A stretch of 64,000 nt of DNA from Paenibacillus crassostreae (GCF_001857945.1 NZ_CP017770.1:1426001-1490000); one strand, 5' to 3'. Numbered from the stretch's first letter, positions 27,193 to 37,289 are shown. The notes: generated by a model from the sequence alone, not told the origin. A program made the numbers and translations.

Positions 27193-29122
27193 TCTGTGAG
27201 GCGAGTTTCTCACCAATCGAGAGAGACCGGAAGTCTTCGACACTGGCCTCTCTTATCTTTTTGAGTGAACCGAAATGCTTCAATAGTAGCTTACGACGCT
27301 TCTCTCCCACCCCGGGGATCGCATCTAACTGTGAAGTAACCATAGATTTAGCTCTTTGTTCACGGTGGAAAGTAATTGCGAACCGATGCACTTCATCTTG
27401 AATCCGTTGTAATAGAAAGAACTCCTGACTGTCTCGAGGGAGTTGGATAGTTACCGGCGGTTCACCAATCATCAACTGCGAAGTTCTATGCTTCACGTCC
27501 TTCACTAACCCACATACTGGGGTGAATATTCCTAGTTCATTCTCTAACACATCCATAGCCGCTGAGATTTGCCCTTTCCCACCATCTACAACGATAAGGT
27601 CAGGCATCTCTAAATTTTCCTTTAATACACGCTCATAACGTCGTCGAATGACCTCACGCATCGTATTGTAATCATCTGGGCCTATAACTGTTTGAATTTT
27701 ATACTTTCTATATTCTTTCTTCTCAGGTTTACCATCAATAAATACAATCATAGCAGATACAGGGTTTGTTCCTTGGATATTAGAATTATCAAAAGCCTCT
27801 ATTCGGTGTAATGAATGTATACCAATAGCTTGACCTAGATTAGTTGCAGCAATGGAAGTTCGCTCTTCGTCACGTTCAATTAGTCTGAATTTCTCATTTA
27901 AAGCAACCTTTGCGTTCTCAATCGCCATACCGATTAGCCGTTTCTTAGTACCACGTTGAGGTACGTATACTTTTATTCCTAACCATTCCTGAAGAGAAGT
28001 AACAACGTTCGCAGCATCCAGTCCTCCTGCTAATAGCGATGATTGAATATCCTCTTCTATTCTGGTGTCATCGATCAATCCGCTCGAATTATCATCTACT
28101 TCTGATATAACAGTAGCTTCTGATTCTGGTTCACTATCCACTACTTCCTCATTTAGCTGAGGTAGAAGTATTTCCTGCGGTAAGGCAGGATTATCCAAGT
28201 AGTACTGCGTTACATACGTCATGAAGTCACTATACGCTTCACTATAGAATGGGAATACGGAGGCATGACGATGTATCATCTTACCTTGACGCATATAGAG
28301 AATCTGTACACACATCCAACCCTTATCAACTGCAAATCCAAGTACATCACGATCTCTTGCGTCTGAAGTGGTGATCTTCTGTTTCTCCATGATTGTATCA
28401 ATATTGATAATCTGATCACGAAGCTCCTTCGCACGTTCGAAATAGAGATCTTCCGAAGCTTCTAGCATTTTACGTTGGAGTTCCTTCTTTATAATTTCAT
28501 GTCCTCCATTTAAGAAGGAACTAATTTCTTGAATAATTTGGTCATATGTCGCTTGTATTACTTCGTCTGGACCACACGCTAAGCACTGTCCTAGATGATA
28601 ATAGAGACAAGGTTCCTTTTGCTTCGCACTGCATTTACGAAGGGGGTACATGCGGTCAAGAAGTCTCTTCGTCTGCTGTGCTGCATATGCATTCGGATAG
28701 GGACCGAAATACTTCGCCTTATCTTTTAGTACTCGTCTTGTCACCTCTAAACGAGGATGCTGCTCATTCGTTATCTTAATATATGGAAACGTCTTATCAT
28801 CCTTCAATAGTATGTTATATCGTGGTTGATGTTCTTTAATAAGATTGCATTCCAAAATTAATGCCTCAATATTGCTCCCTGTAACGATATATTCGAAATC
28901 TCGAATTTCTGAGACTAATAACTGAGTTTTCCCATTATGACTCCCTGTAAAATAAGAGCGTACCCGATTCTTAAGCACTTTAGCCTTCCCAACGTATATT
29001 ATAGTCCCTTCGTTATTCTTCATTAAATAACATCCAGGAAGGTCCGGTAATAGAGCTAGCTTATCTCGAATATGTTCTTGAGCCCTCTCTTTCTCTTGTT
29101 CAGAATGAATCAAATGGTCCAT
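27164..29122 (-). CDS. uvrC: Excinuclease ABC subunit C
   Basis: 652 aa nucleotide-excision-repair nuclease that cuts on both sides of a lesion with UvrB. The GIY-YIG domain is at the N-terminus ([18 protein letters not shown]). A UVR motif lies at about residue 215, the RNase H-like domain has FDNSN and VVDGGKGQ, and two helix-hairpin-helix motifs are at the end ([18 protein letters not shown]). An insertion of about 40 acidic residues (about 326-365) interrupts the middle. The tail overlaps the protease gene. Confidence 0.97.
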   Translation of the reverse strand: MDHLIHSEQEKERAQEHIRDKLALLPDLPGCYLMKNNEGTIIYVGKAKVLKNRVRSYFTGSHNGKTQLLVSEIRDFEYIVTGSNIEALILECNLIKEHQPRYNILLKDDKTFPYIKITNEQHPRLEVTRRVLKDKAKYFGPYPNAYAAQQTKRLLDRMYPLRKCSAKQKEPCLYYHLGQCLACGPDEVIQATYDQIIQEISSFLNGGHEIIKKELQRKMLEASEDLYFERAKELRDQIINIDTIMEKQKITTSDARDRDVLGFAVDKGWMCVQILYMRQGKMIHRHASVFPFYSEAYSDFMTYVTQYYLDNPALPQEILLPQLNEEVVDSEPESEATVISEVDDNSSGLIDDTRIEEDIQSSLLAGGLDAANVVTSLQEWLGIKVYVPQRGTKKRLIGMAIENAKVALNEKFRLIERDEERTSIAATNLGQAIGIHSLHRIEAFDNSNIQGTNPVSAMIVFIDGKPEKKEYRKYKIQTVIGPDDYNTMREVIRRRYERVLKENLEMPDLIVVDGGKGQISAAMDVLENELGIFTPVCGLVKDVKHRTSQLMIGEPPVTIQLPRDSQEFFLLQRIQDEVHRFAITFHREQRAKSMVTSQLDAIPGVGEKRRKLLLKHFGSLKKIREASVEDFRSLSIGEKLASQIIAALQEES

Positions 29123-29184
29123 TTAGCATGATTCCCTCCCTTCCATCTCATTTATGGACAATATAAATATTCAACTACCATTGT

Positions 29185-29220
29185 ATTTTAATAAAGCGTC
29201 CCCGGAATCCGGAGACGCTT
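29185..29220 (-). terminator. Intrinsic terminator after trxA
   Basis: Stem AAGCGTC..CCGG / CCGG..GACGCTT with one mismatch (29194-29220). On the minus strand it continues into TTTATTAAAA. It lies between trxA and uvrC. Confidence 0.75.
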
Positions 29221-29237
29221 ATAGCGTAACATATTTC

Positions 29238-29555
29238 TTATTGATGTTTGGAAATCATGTTCTTCAATGCTTCCTTCGAATTCAAACCAACCACTTTATC
29301 TACAGGTTGACCATCTTTGAAGAAAATCAATGTTGGAATACTCATAACACCAAATTTAGATGCTGTTTCTGGATTCTCATCAACATTCACTTTAGCGATC
29401 TTTACAGTATCACCTAGATCAGTAGAGAGATCTTCAAGAATTGGAGCAATCATCTTACATGGACCACACCAAGGTGCCCAGAAATCAACTAAAACCGTCC
29501 CTTGACCTTCCACTTCAGTAGAAAAGGACTGGTCGGATACATTAACAATAGCCAT
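29238..29555 (-). CDS. trxA: Thioredoxin
   Basis: 105 aa canonical thioredoxin with the active site WCGPC at residues 29-33 and the cis-proline region SIPTL. It keeps cytoplasmic disulfides reduced together with thioredoxin reductase. A good GGAGGAG ribosome site lies upstream. It has its own terminator. Confidence 0.97.
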   Translation of the reverse strand: MAIVNVSDQSFSTEVEGQGTVLVDFWAPWCGPCKMIAPILEDLSTDLGDTVKIAKVNVDENPETASKFGVMSIPTLIFFKDGQPVDKVVGLNSKEALKNMISKHQ

Positions 29556-29680
29556 TATATTCTCCTCCTTATTTAGGAAAGTTCCATGAATTTAAACTGA
29601 TATGTCTTTGTGGACAGTTATAAGTATAGCACAATTTTCTAAGTAATGCGAAACCCTTTCCTTCATTTTTTTAGTTATTC

Positions 29681-29710
29681 TTTACAAATTCTTTACGCAT
29701 TGAGTATACT
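29681..29710 (+). promoter_or_regulatory. Candidate promoter of the 52-aa gene
   Basis: TTTACA, an 18-bp spacer, then TATACT, a sigma-A type match about 75 bp upstream of the small gene at 29786. Confidence 0.45.
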
Positions 29711-29785
29711 TGGAGTAACTCAGGTCTATTTGTCTATGATTAATATCATGCTCAAAAACCAGACCTTTATGAGGAGGAATAAATC

Positions 29786-29944
29786 ATGGAAGCAAATGTA
29801 CATTTACAAGATCCGCGTGAACATGTAAATGAAGAACCGCGTGATGATTTTGGGGATTTAATGGCTGGTTTTGGTGGGATGTTCTTATTTATGGCCGTTC
29901 TTTTCTTCGGTATGGTTATTATCAAGTTCATTATCACTGGCTAG
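29786..29944 (+). CDS. Small single-pass membrane protein, 52 aa
   Basis: The ATG follows GAGGAGGA with ideal spacing and the frame is open for 53 codons. The first 25 residues are acidic and charged (EEPRDDFGD). The rest is a glycine-rich turn and one hydrophobic helix of about 20 residues (MFLFMAVLFFGMV). I do not recognise the family. The general build recalls the YjcZ-type small proteins of spore formers, but the polar N-terminus differs. It sits alone between trxA and the convergent dnaI. Confidence 0.6.
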   Translation: MEANVHLQDPREHVNEEPRDDFGDLMAGFGGMFLFMAVLFFGMVIIKFIITG

Positions 29945-29966
29945 ACATGAAAAGTGTATTAATACA

Positions 29967-30028
29967 CACAAAAAGGGACGATCCCGACAGGTCATATTTG
30001 TGACCATAGGATTCGTCCTTCTTTTGTT
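29967..30028. terminator. Candidate terminator between convergent genes
   Basis: An imperfect stem: AAAAGGGACGATCC pairs with GGATTCGTCCTTCTTTT, allowing a bulge. Poly-A on the left and poly-T on the right would let it work for the small plus-strand gene and for dnaI on the minus strand. Confidence 0.5.
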
Positions 30029-30073
30029 CTATCAGCATATGAGTTCTTATTATTCATACGATCAATTGATCTA

Positions 30074-31030
30074 CTACCTTCCGTTGCCACGATGGTTCTC
30101 CCCATGTAGATTTACAACTTCTACAAAGGGCGCTATTCGATCCATTAAACGCTGGCCTTTATAGCCTTCTTCCCCATCCTTGTTCGTAAAGCTAAGATGT
30201 TTCTCTAGACTCTCAAGATTATAATTCGAAGTATAAAACGTAGGCTTACGATTCATTCGATAATTCAGAATAGATCCCATGATGTGATCACGAGCCCATG
30301 GATTCAAGTTCTCTGCTCCGATATCATCGAAAATAAGCAGATCACAATTCTTCATGATTTCAGTCGTTTCCTTCAGCTTTACATTATCCATCATTAATGA
30401 TTTCAGATCCTCTACGAACTCTGGCATATAAACAATGACTCCTGTGAATCCCGCAATCGCCAGTTCATGCAGCATATAACTCATCATGAATGTTTTCCCC
30501 GTTCCAAAAGAACCATACAGGTACATTCCACGTGTGGATAGACCATTCTCCTTCGTGTCACGGATATATTGAAACACTTGCTGTACCGCAGGTGCACGCA
30601 ATCGATCCTTACCCATAATTTCCACTTCTTTATAGCCCTCATTCAAGGCACGCTCATCAACATAAAAGCTGCGAATCCGTTTCTTCACTTGATCATCATG
30701 CTGTTTAGAAATAAACTTTGCGCAAGGAACCTTCCGTTCGTACAAAACAGTCTCGCCATTTACTGTATGCACCTCAAGCTTACTGTAATGACCCTTAAAA
30801 TCATTGGGGCAATTATCAAGCCCCGGACAATTCTCACAGTTACGTTTGTCATTAATGTAAAGATACAGAAGACTCATATTGATACGTAGATGTGCATCAC
30901 TCAACTCAGGATGCTGTCTACGCAATTCTTTGATCTTCGGATGATTAAATACCTCATCTTCAATCTCTTGTTGCTGACGTTGGAAAGAAGGATTCTTCAT
31001 CTGCTTAAGCAGTTTACCTAAAGACTCCAC
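30074..31030 (-). CDS. dnaI: Primosomal protein DnaI (helicase loader)
   Basis: 318 aa AAA+ ATPase that loads the replicative helicase. The N-terminal zinc-binding region has the Cys cluster CENCPGLDNC. Walker A is GSFGTGKT, Walker B is LLIFDDIGAE, and sensor residues follow in YTSNY. It lies 32 bp after dnaB on the same strand, the conserved dnaB-dnaI order. Confidence 0.95.
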   Translation of the reverse strand: MESLGKLLKQMKNPSFQRQQQEIEDEVFNHPKIKELRRQHPELSDAHLRINMSLLYLYINDKRNCENCPGLDNCPNDFKGHYSKLEVHTVNGETVLYERKVPCAKFISKQHDDQVKKRIRSFYVDERALNEGYKEVEIMGKDRLRAPAVQQVFQYIRDTKENGLSTRGMYLYGSFGTGKTFMMSYMLHELAIAGFTGVIVYMPEFVEDLKSLMMDNVKLKETTEIMKNCDLLIFDDIGAENLNPWARDHIMGSILNYRMNRKPTFYTSNYNLESLEKHLSFTNKDGEEGYKGQRLMDRIAPFVEVVNLHGENHRGNGR

Positions 31031-31062
31031 CCCTATCCCCCCTCTAATCCCAATTATATGAA

Positions 31063-32571
31063 CTAACCTTGCTTCTTACTTGCTTGAATTTCGGCAGCCA
31101 TTCTCATCATTTCTTCGAACTCTTCTTCTGAGACTTCCTCGGCAGGGCTGTTATTTAGTGCCACAGGGATCTCCGGCTTCATCTTAGTCGGCTTACCATA
31201 CGCACGATTACGTGTACCGCTAGAGGATTGCGCCTGCTTACCTTTTACCTTCGATTGGTCCTTAATGTATTGAACAGCCTTCTCATACGTATTAATCTGT
31301 TTCAATAACATATTCGAGGCAATCGCTTCTACAAAATTACGATTAATACGTTGATCTCCACCTGTTGCCAAAAGTGAGATCAAATAATGTATGAGTATAT
31401 TTATTACTTCACCTGGTAGCTTATAGCTTAGATCAATCTTTTCAAAAATATCAATAAAATTATCCGGAACAGCGCCTGGAAATAATGTCTTTAGTAATTT
31501 GGTATAAGGTTCATTACGAAGTATCATATTATATTGATGAATATCGCACTTTGACTTAAACTGCATTGGAACTTCAACATAATACTCCATTTGCACTGCA
31601 TGTTCCATCTGAAGTGATCCTTCTGGTTTTTCCTCTGCTTTGCGGATGGAGATAATCTTATTGGCCTGAACTTCTCGCTGTTCTTGTCTTTTCTTCCCTT
31701 GTCGGAAATGAAGATTAGCCTGATGCTGCAATTCATCCAGAATAATATCTCCTTCTGCAGTGAATATTCCATCTTCATCTAGTAGTCGACATAGGTCTTG
31801 AACAGTCAGATCATATTTATTAACGACATAATTCACAATTCCCATTTGTTCAAAATTGAAACGTAGCTTCTCAACATATTGTCGATTATTAGATTTCTTC
31901 GGGAAACGAAGAATAATATCTGCGTAGTTCAGAATATTAGCTTCCTCACCTACCTGTAGTCCTGAATGTCTTGTCGTAGAGACTTCCGATAGAGCTTGCT
32001 CTAACTCATAGTCAATCACATGAGTATTCAATTCAAAAATCTCATAAAAAGGCAATGAGATATTCTCTTTATTCTGCGTAGCTCCAGACCACTCATCAGG
32101 TTCTTTTGCCCAAAGCTTCTCACGTAATGATAGAACTGCAAATTTACCAATCTTATCACGTAGTAAAAGAGTCAAGTGCTGTGTGTTGAAGAATTCAGCT
32201 GGGGATAATGGTGCTGTTAACTCATACTCATACATGTAATCATCATTCTCGGGGATATAGATTCGACTCGTCTGTAAAAGTCCTACTGCTTCAAGCTTCG
32301 AAGCTTGTTCTATTAATGCTTTCCGCCCACTCTCACTAGGTTCCATTCCAAGTGTTAAGAATAGATGACGTTGTTGATCTATATTGGAATAACCTATTTT
32401 CTCTATAGGAATCTGTTGAAACAACAGACGATAAAAACTAATTGCGAATGCGCCAACCATCGGTTGATAGATGGAACTTAGCATCCTATCATCCAAGCTA
32501 CTCAAGCAAAAATTGCGATAAACGTAGTATTGATGGTTCTCGGTATAATTTAGAAGACTTTTGATGCGCAT
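31063..32571 (-). CDS. dnaB: Replication initiation/membrane attachment protein DnaB
   Basis: 502 aa DnaB of the Bacillus type (not the helicase). It has an N-terminal winged-helix-like domain and a C-terminal DnaB_2/DnaD-like region around residues 350-430 (LKTLFPGAVPDNFIDIFEKI), then a lysine- and glutamate-rich tail. It acts with DnaD and DnaI in helicase loading at oriC and at restart sites. First gene of a dnaB-dnaI pair. Confidence 0.93.
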   Translation of the reverse strand: MRIKSLLNYTENHQYYVYRNFCLSSLDDRMLSSIYQPMVGAFAISFYRLLFQQIPIEKIGYSNIDQQRHLFLTLGMEPSESGRKALIEQASKLEAVGLLQTSRIYIPENDDYMYEYELTAPLSPAEFFNTQHLTLLLRDKIGKFAVLSLREKLWAKEPDEWSGATQNKENISLPFYEIFELNTHVIDYELEQALSEVSTTRHSGLQVGEEANILNYADIILRFPKKSNNRQYVEKLRFNFEQMGIVNYVVNKYDLTVQDLCRLLDEDGIFTAEGDIILDELQHQANLHFRQGKKRQEQREVQANKIISIRKAEEKPEGSLQMEHAVQMEYYVEVPMQFKSKCDIHQYNMILRNEPYTKLLKTLFPGAVPDNFIDIFEKIDLSYKLPGEVINILIHYLISLLATGGDQRINRNFVEAIASNMLLKQINTYEKAVQYIKDQSKVKGKQAQSSSGTRNRAYGKPTKMKPEIPVALNNSPAEEVSEEEFEEMMRMAAEIQASKKQG

Positions 32572-32720
32572 ATTTTACCCCCCATCATTAACGTAGACTT
32601 CTTTCATTCTATCATAATTTCAATCTATCGTTCGACGTATTTCGTGGTTTTTATTTCTTCCATCAACATTAAATAATGGAAGCTCGAAATCAAATCATGC
32701 GCTCAACCTAATGTATATCA

Positions 32721-32756
32721 CAAAAAAAAAGCAGCCCTTCTAAAGAAAGAGCTGCT
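32721..32756 (-). terminator. Intrinsic terminator
   Basis: AGCAGC..CTTCTAAAGAAAG..GCTGCT hairpin (32730-32756), followed on the minus strand by nine T residues. It ends the yuiB transcript. Confidence 0.85.
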
Positions 32757-32769
32757 CACCTAACCTGAT

Positions 32770-33063
32770 TCAGAACATCGTATACCCACCTTGGCGAAGT
32801 TTCTTTATCGCCCAACCACTAATATAAGCCCCTATCAAACCCGCAACTCCCGTTAAATAATCAACGATGTGGAATGAAGCAAGATGCGTCCAAAGCGACA
32901 TATCATGATCCCATAAAGAATATACAACCACAGGTAATATCACAATCACAAATAAGTAACAAGGAAACCAAGTTGTCTTCATTAACATATTAAGAATAAA
33001 ACCAATACCGAACATCATCACAAAGAATAATACCATCAAGACGATTACAGGGATAAATTGCAT
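32770..33063 (-). CDS. yuiB: YuiB-like membrane protein
   Basis: 97 aa, strongly hydrophobic, with three probable membrane helices (residues 5-27, 32-50 and 66-86) and a basic C-terminus. Composition, length and the nearness of yumB and yumC match the conserved, uncharacterised Bacillales YuiB protein. It has its own terminator and is divergent from hemQ. Confidence 0.7.
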   Translation of the reverse strand: MQFIPVIVLMVLFFVMMFGIGFILNMLMKTTWFPCYLFVIVILPVVVYSLWDHDMSLWTHLASFHIVDYLTGVAGLIGAYISGWAIKKLRQGGYTMF

Positions 33064-33194
33064 ATGGTTTAGTTCACCTCTTCTTTAAATCACCTATTCA
33101 ATTAAAAAAATCACGATAATATAGTCTAGTAGATAGTTTACTAGATAAATTGTTACGAAGCAATGGACATTACATGAATAGATTGTGACATCGT

Positions 33195-33224
33195 TTGCCC
33201 AACCACTTGTATTTGGGATACAAT
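33195..33224 (+). promoter_or_regulatory. Candidate hemQ promoter
   Basis: TTGCCC, an 18-bp spacer and TACAAT, about 50 bp upstream of the hemQ start. Confidence 0.4.
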
Positions 33225-33272
33225 GTAATCAATTGATTGATGATGTTACCAAAATTAGGAGTGATAATTCAA

Positions 33273-34022
33273 ATGAGCGATGTAGCACAAACACTTGAAG
33301 GTTGGTATTCCCTTCATGACTTACGTTCCATAGATTGGGAAGCATGGAAATCTGCTGATGATGAAGACCGTGCTATGGCACTCGATGAGCTTCAAGCTTT
33401 TCTACAGGAATGGAGTCATGTAGAATCTGCGAAAAAGGGAAGCAGTACAGTGTACTCTATTGTCGGTCAGAAAGCTGACTTCATATTTATGCATCTACGC
33501 GAAACGCTAGAAGATTTGAATGCTGTTGAAACTGCCTTTAATAAAACAATGTTTGCAAAATATACAACCAAAGCTTATTCATATGTAAGTGTAGTTGAAT
33601 TAAGTAATTATATGCATATGTCAACCGGTGGAGATCCAATGGAGAACCCCGAAATTGTCGCAAGACTTAAACCTATTCTTCCAAAGAATAAATACATTTG
33701 CTTCTATCCAATGAACAAGAAACGTGATCTTGGAGATAACTGGTACATGCTCAGCATGGATGAACGACGTTCATTGATGCGTAGCCATGGATTGATAGGC
33801 CGAAGCTATGCTGGAAGAGTTAAGCAAATTATTACTGGTTCCGTTGGACTGGACGATTGGGAATGGGGAGTAACATTGTTCTCAGAAGATGCACTTCAGT
33901 TCAAGAAACTTGTCTATGAGATGCGTTTTGACGAAGTGAGTGCTCGTTACGGTGAATTTGGAGCCTTTTATGTGGGCAGTTTGTTGAACGAACAATCTTT
34001 CGAAAATATGTTGAAGTTATAA
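33273..34022 (+). CDS. hemQ: Coproheme decarboxylase
   Basis: 249 aa of the chlorite-dismutase-like family. It carries out the last step of the Gram-positive coproporphyrin-dependent haem pathway, turning coproheme into haem b with peroxide. Visible landmarks are the YxxHDLR-like start [13 protein letters not shown], the catalytic Tyr in [15 protein letters not shown], and [16 protein letters not shown] with the proximal region [10 protein letters not shown]. The start at 33273 has AGGAGTG upstream and gives the usual length. Confidence 0.92.
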   Translation: MSDVAQTLEGWYSLHDLRSIDWEAWKSADDEDRAMALDELQAFLQEWSHVESAKKGSSTVYSIVGQKADFIFMHLRETLEDLNAVETAFNKTMFAKYTTKAYSYVSVVELSNYMHMSTGGDPMENPEIVARLKPILPKNKYICFYPMNKKRDLGDNWYMLSMDERRSLMRSHGLIGRSYAGRVKQIITGSVGLDDWEWGVTLFSEDALQFKKLVYEMRFDEVSARYGEFGAFYVGSLLNEQSFENMLKL

Positions 34023-34057
34023 ACTTTGTATCGATAAAGGAAATGGATAGTGAATAA

Positions 34058-34097
34058 GGATTTGCCAAACCATCAAGTGGTTGGCAAATCCTTTTTT
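34058..34097 (+). terminator. hemQ intrinsic terminator
   Basis: GGATTTGCCAA(A)CCA / TGGTTGGCAAATCC stem with one bulged base, then a T6 run. It directly abuts the dispersed hairpin element that follows. Confidence 0.92.
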
Positions 34098-34189
34098 AAA
34101 ATATAAGAAAGTATAAGTTTCACTTGATACTTTCTTATATTTTCGCTGAAACGGATGCCGTCTTTGAAAAAGGACGGCATAGCCGTTTC
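34098..34189 (+). repeat. Dispersed double-hairpin element, copy A
   Basis: Hairpin 1 is a perfect 17-bp AT-rich inverted repeat (34098-34114 / 34127-34143) around the loop AAGTTTCACTTG. Hairpin 2 (34148-34162 / 34173-34189) is GC-richer: GAAACGG..GCCGTC pairs with GACGGC..CCGTTTC. The same two-hairpin unit occurs in inverted orientation at 58540-58639. Confidence 0.9.
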
Positions 34190-34203
34190 TACTTGTATAA
34201 TCG

Positions 34204-34449
34204 CTATTCTTCTTCTGCATCTTTTCTGGAATCCAGATATGCCGCTGTTGCCGCATCTCTAGCACGACTCTTATCCTTGAGCCTTTCAATAGCTGGAAGG
34301 ATCAGAATATCAACTTCCTTCTGAACCGTATAAGCCAAATCATACATATCTTGGGATTCCAAGTAGGACCCAACTTCCATTAACGCATTGTAACGATCCA
34401 ATTCATCCCTCGTTAATAATCCCCGAACTTGAACGCTGCAATGTCTCAT
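34204..34449 (-). CDS. Small hypothetical protein, 81 aa
   Basis: It starts 1 bp after the stop of the NADH dehydrogenase gene on the same strand, so it is probably co-translated with it. It is predicted largely alpha-helical and charged, with a central heptad-like region (YDLAYTVQKEVDILILPAIERL) and an acidic end. No family is recognised and no catalytic motif is seen. Tight coupling to yumB and the absence of a terminator between them support a real gene. Confidence 0.6.
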   Translation of the reverse strand: MRHCSVQVRGLLTRDELDRYNALMEVGSYLESQDMYDLAYTVQKEVDILILPAIERLKDKSRARDAATAAYLDSRKDAEEE

Positions 34450-34450
34450 T

Positions 34451-35644
34451 TTATAAGAATCTTCCTTTTTTAAGTACTAGTGTAATGCCACCAATGGTCA
34501 ACAAATATCTCATATCCACAATTTTTTTCAGTTGAGCTGCGGACCAACCCGTTAACACTTTTTGGCCTACAACTGCAATACCTTCCCCTTTACCTAAGGA
34601 AGCTACTGTACCTTTATTACTGAATATGAACTTCTTCAGTTGTTGCTTGCGAATCATAGCGACCACATTCTGCGCACAACATACACCTTGTTGCATAGCA
34701 ATTTGTGCGGTAGGTGGATATGGACGACCTTCTGGATTCAATACCAGTGAGTTATCCCCAATGATGAAAACATTTTCGTAACCAGGTACACGTAAATGTT
34801 CATCTACTTTGACACGGCCTCTCATCGTTTCAAAACCTGCAGCTTCAATCATATGATTACCACGAATACCACCCGTCCATACAACCGTAGCAGCTTTAAT
34901 CTCTTCACCCGTTGCAAGAAGTACTCCCTCATTTGTACATTCTTTAATAGCTACACCCATTTTAAAGGTTACACCTTTTTTTCTCAGAACTTCCATCGCA
35001 TAATCAACCAGTTCAGGTGCGAATCCTGGCAGTGCCGTTGGAGCTGCTTCAATATTATAAATATTCACATGATGAGGATCCACATCGTATTCTTTACATA
35101 GCTTAGGTATACGATCAGCAAGCTCTGCAACAAATTCTATCCCACTAAACCCTGCTCCACCCACAACAAAATTTATTCGCTCTTGTGCATTTCGCTCGTT
35201 CTTATATTGTGCAAATTGATACTCAATATGTTTACGTATCAAACGAACGGAGTTAATACTACGAATAGACATCGCATGTTCAGCTAGACCAGGAATACCG
35301 AAACTTTCCGGTTCTCCACCCAAGGCAATAACAAGATAATCATAAGATAATGTACCATCTTCTAAAATAATTTTTTTCTCTTGCGGACGAATTTCTTGTA
35401 CAGATGATTTCACTAAGTCGATCTTAAATTCATCTATTAAATTCGAGATGGGAATTCGAGTATTCTCTATACTATCTGTACCTGCAGCAGGCATATGAAG
35501 ATGCGTCGTAATATAGTGATAGTCATGTCGGTTGACCAACGTAACATCTGCCTCATTATACTTTAATTCCTTTTGAAGTCTTTGTGCTGTTAGAATCCCC
35601 CCGTAACCAGCACCAAGAATTACAATTTTAGGTATGCTACTCAT
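34451..35644 (-). CDS. yumB: Type II NADH dehydrogenase (YumB-like)
   Basis: 397 aa single-subunit flavoprotein that passes electrons from NADH to menaquinone without pumping protons. It has two Rossmann folds: the FAD site LGAGYGGILTAQRLQ at the N-terminus and the NADH site VVGGAGFSGIEFVAEL at about residue 160. An FIIGDNS motif near residue 300 contacts FAD. The C-terminal helix is amphipathic and should hold the protein at the membrane. It is divergent from yumC. Confidence 0.9.
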   Translation of the reverse strand: MSSIPKIVILGAGYGGILTAQRLQKELKYNEADVTLVNRHDYHYITTHLHMPAAGTDSIENTRIPISNLIDEFKIDLVKSSVQEIRPQEKKIILEDGTLSYDYLVIALGGEPESFGIPGLAEHAMSIRSINSVRLIRKHIEYQFAQYKNERNAQERINFVVGGAGFSGIEFVAELADRIPKLCKEYDVDPHHVNIYNIEAAPTALPGFAPELVDYAMEVLRKKGVTFKMGVAIKECTNEGVLLATGEEIKAATVVWTGGIRGNHMIEAAGFETMRGRVKVDEHLRVPGYENVFIIGDNSLVLNPEGRPYPPTAQIAMQQGVCCAQNVVAMIRKQQLKKFIFSNKGTVASLGKGEGIAVVGQKVLTGWSAAQLKKIVDMRYLLTIGGITLVLKKGRFL

Positions 35645-35915
35645 GATTCTACTCCTTCCAAATGTTCCTCTTTATATAGTTTTAATCATTCGACCCCTTA
35701 GTGGGACAGGGGTAGATTTCCCGTGTCTATAATGATCCATTACCACTAAATTGATCTATTCAACCAAATACATACATAGAAATACTAGCTATTTTATGGC
35801 TAAATATCAAGGTTTATTTGAAAGTGAATAACCTTTTCATATCAAGTTAATCAGATTATAATAAATAAGATACTATTGATAAGAACAACCTAAATATATG
35901 GAGGTGCTTTATTAA

Positions 35916-36917
35916 ATGACATCACAACCTATCCGTGATGAATTAACCGACTTAATTATAATTGGTGGCGGGCCTGCTGGTATGTTTGCTGCGTTCTATT
36001 GTGGCATGCGTCAAGCGTCTGTAACTCTTATAGAGAGTATGCCACAGTTGGGTGGCCAACTTGCTGCACTTTATCCAGAGAAATACATCTATGACGTCGC
36101 TGGATTTCCAAAAGTAACCGCACAGGAATTGGTTAACAACCTGAATGAGCAGTTACAACTTTTCAAACCTAATTTGCGTTTAGAAGAAAAGGTAGTATCC
36201 GTTGTTAAAGAAGATGAACGTCACTTCATCGTGAAGACGGATCTAGGTGAATATCATTCTAAATCTGTTATCATCACAGCTGGAGTAGGAGCTTTTGAAC
36301 CACGAAGACTTGAAGTTTCAGGTGCTGAACGTTTTGAGAAGACGAATCTTCATTACTTTGTGAATGACTTAAATGCCTTTAAAGGTAAAAAGGTACTCAT
36401 CAATGGTGGCGGAGACTCCGCAGTTGATTGGGCACTCATGCTAGAACCCATTGCTGAACAAGTCACTCTAGTCCATCGTCGTGATAAATTCCGCGCACAT
36501 GAACATAGTGTTGAGAACCTGATGGCATCCAAAGTTAATATCGTAACACCTTCAGAAATAACTGAATTGCATGGGGATGACACCATCAATAAAGTAGTCA
36601 TCTCGCATGTTAAAACAAAAGAAATACAAGAGATTGAGGTTGACGATGTTATCATCAATTTCGGTTTCATATCCTCTTTAGGACCCATTGCTGAATGGGG
36701 TATCGACATTGACAATAATTCTATTGTTGTTGACTCTCGGATGGAGACTAACATTCCCGGAATATTCGCAGCAGGTGATGTTACTACATATCCAGGGAAG
36801 TTAAAGCTCATTGCAGTAGGATTTGGCGAAGCACCAACAGCAGTAAATAACGCCAAAGTATACATCGATCCCGAGGCACGTCTCTCGCCAGGACACAGCA
36901 GTAACATGAAGCTGTAG
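35916..36917 (+). CDS. yumC: Ferredoxin/flavodoxin-NADP+ reductase, TrxB-like type
   Basis: 333 aa. It resembles thioredoxin reductase in fold but lacks the CxxC active site. FAD site [15 protein letters not shown], the NADPH site [14 protein letters not shown] and a C-terminal [11 protein letters not shown] are visible. YumC enzymes reduce ferredoxin or flavodoxin with NADPH and are essential in Bacillus. GGAGGT lies before the start codon. Confidence 0.93.
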   Translation: MTSQPIRDELTDLIIIGGGPAGMFAAFYCGMRQASVTLIESMPQLGGQLAALYPEKYIYDVAGFPKVTAQELVNNLNEQLQLFKPNLRLEEKVVSVVKEDERHFIVKTDLGEYHSKSVIITAGVGAFEPRRLEVSGAERFEKTNLHYFVNDLNAFKGKKVLINGGGDSAVDWALMLEPIAEQVTLVHRRDKFRAHEHSVENLMASKVNIVTPSEITELHGDDTINKVVISHVKTKEIQEIEVDDVIINFGFISSLGPIAEWGIDIDNNSIVVDSRMETNIPGIFAAGDVTTYPGKLKLIAVGFGEAPTAVNNAKVYIDPEARLSPGHSSNMKL

Positions 36918-37010
36918 ATACAACCATATAGGAATCAATTTTACAATCGCCTATGCAGCCCAAATAAGCATTTAAATAGGTTTGAGTAATTATGAAATTG
37001 ATTCAGATAT

Positions 37011-37064
37011 AAAAAAAAGGGTATCTCATCTTGACGGACAAGCTTTATCGTCAGAAGGATACCC
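37011..37064 (-). terminator. sda terminator
   Basis: Two-part stem: GGGTATC (37019-37025) with GATACCC (37058-37064), and inside it TGACG with CGTCA. The minus strand continues into T8. It lies 20 bp past the sda stop codon. Confidence 0.85.
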
Positions 37065-37084
37065 TCTTAGTCTACTATACTCAT

Positions 37085-37219
37085 TTATATTATAAATCCA
37101 AGATTACGTTTGTGAATTTCGGTTAATAATAGCGTTATGAAATCACTCTCTAGCCTTAATTGAATGGCTAAATGATAAGAGTCTAGTAACATCTCATCTG
37201 TTAATATAGCCAAGATCAA
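37085..37219 (-). CDS. sda: Sporulation histidine kinase inhibitor Sda
   Basis: A 44-aa protein found by reading the minus strand. Residues from LTDEMLLDSYHLA through SDFITLLLTEIHKRNLG align well with B. subtilis Sda, including the helix-turn-helix hairpin and the RNLG turn before the end. Sda binds KinA/KinB and blocks the sporulation phosphorelay when replication is perturbed. The start is TTG at 37219 with GGAAGGG 5 bases upstream; a GTG at 37222 or the TTG at 37213 are alternatives. It has its own terminator, promoter and DnaA boxes. Confidence 0.87.
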   Translation of the reverse strand: MILAILTDEMLLDSYHLAIQLRLESDFITLLLTEIHKRNLGFII

Positions 37220-37250
37220 CACATCCCTTCCTCTTTTTTTTACTAAATCT

Positions 37251-37280
37251 ATCATATCAAACAATTAATAGCAGAACAAG
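37251..37280 (-). promoter_or_regulatory. sda promoter
   Basis: On the minus strand: TTGTTC (37280-37275), an 18-bp spacer and TATGAT (37256-37251), some 30 bp from the start codon. The nearest DnaA box ends 9 bp upstream of the -35 hexamer. Confidence 0.65.
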
Positions 37281-37289
37281 CGTTCCCTT

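Noticed and set aside
34017..34289. 90-aa minus-strand ORF covering the hairpin element
   Set aside because: It runs through the hemQ terminator and both hairpins, with no homology seen; the repeat explains the region.
36353..36907. 184-aa minus-strand ORF within yumC
   Set aside because: Shadow of yumC in another frame.
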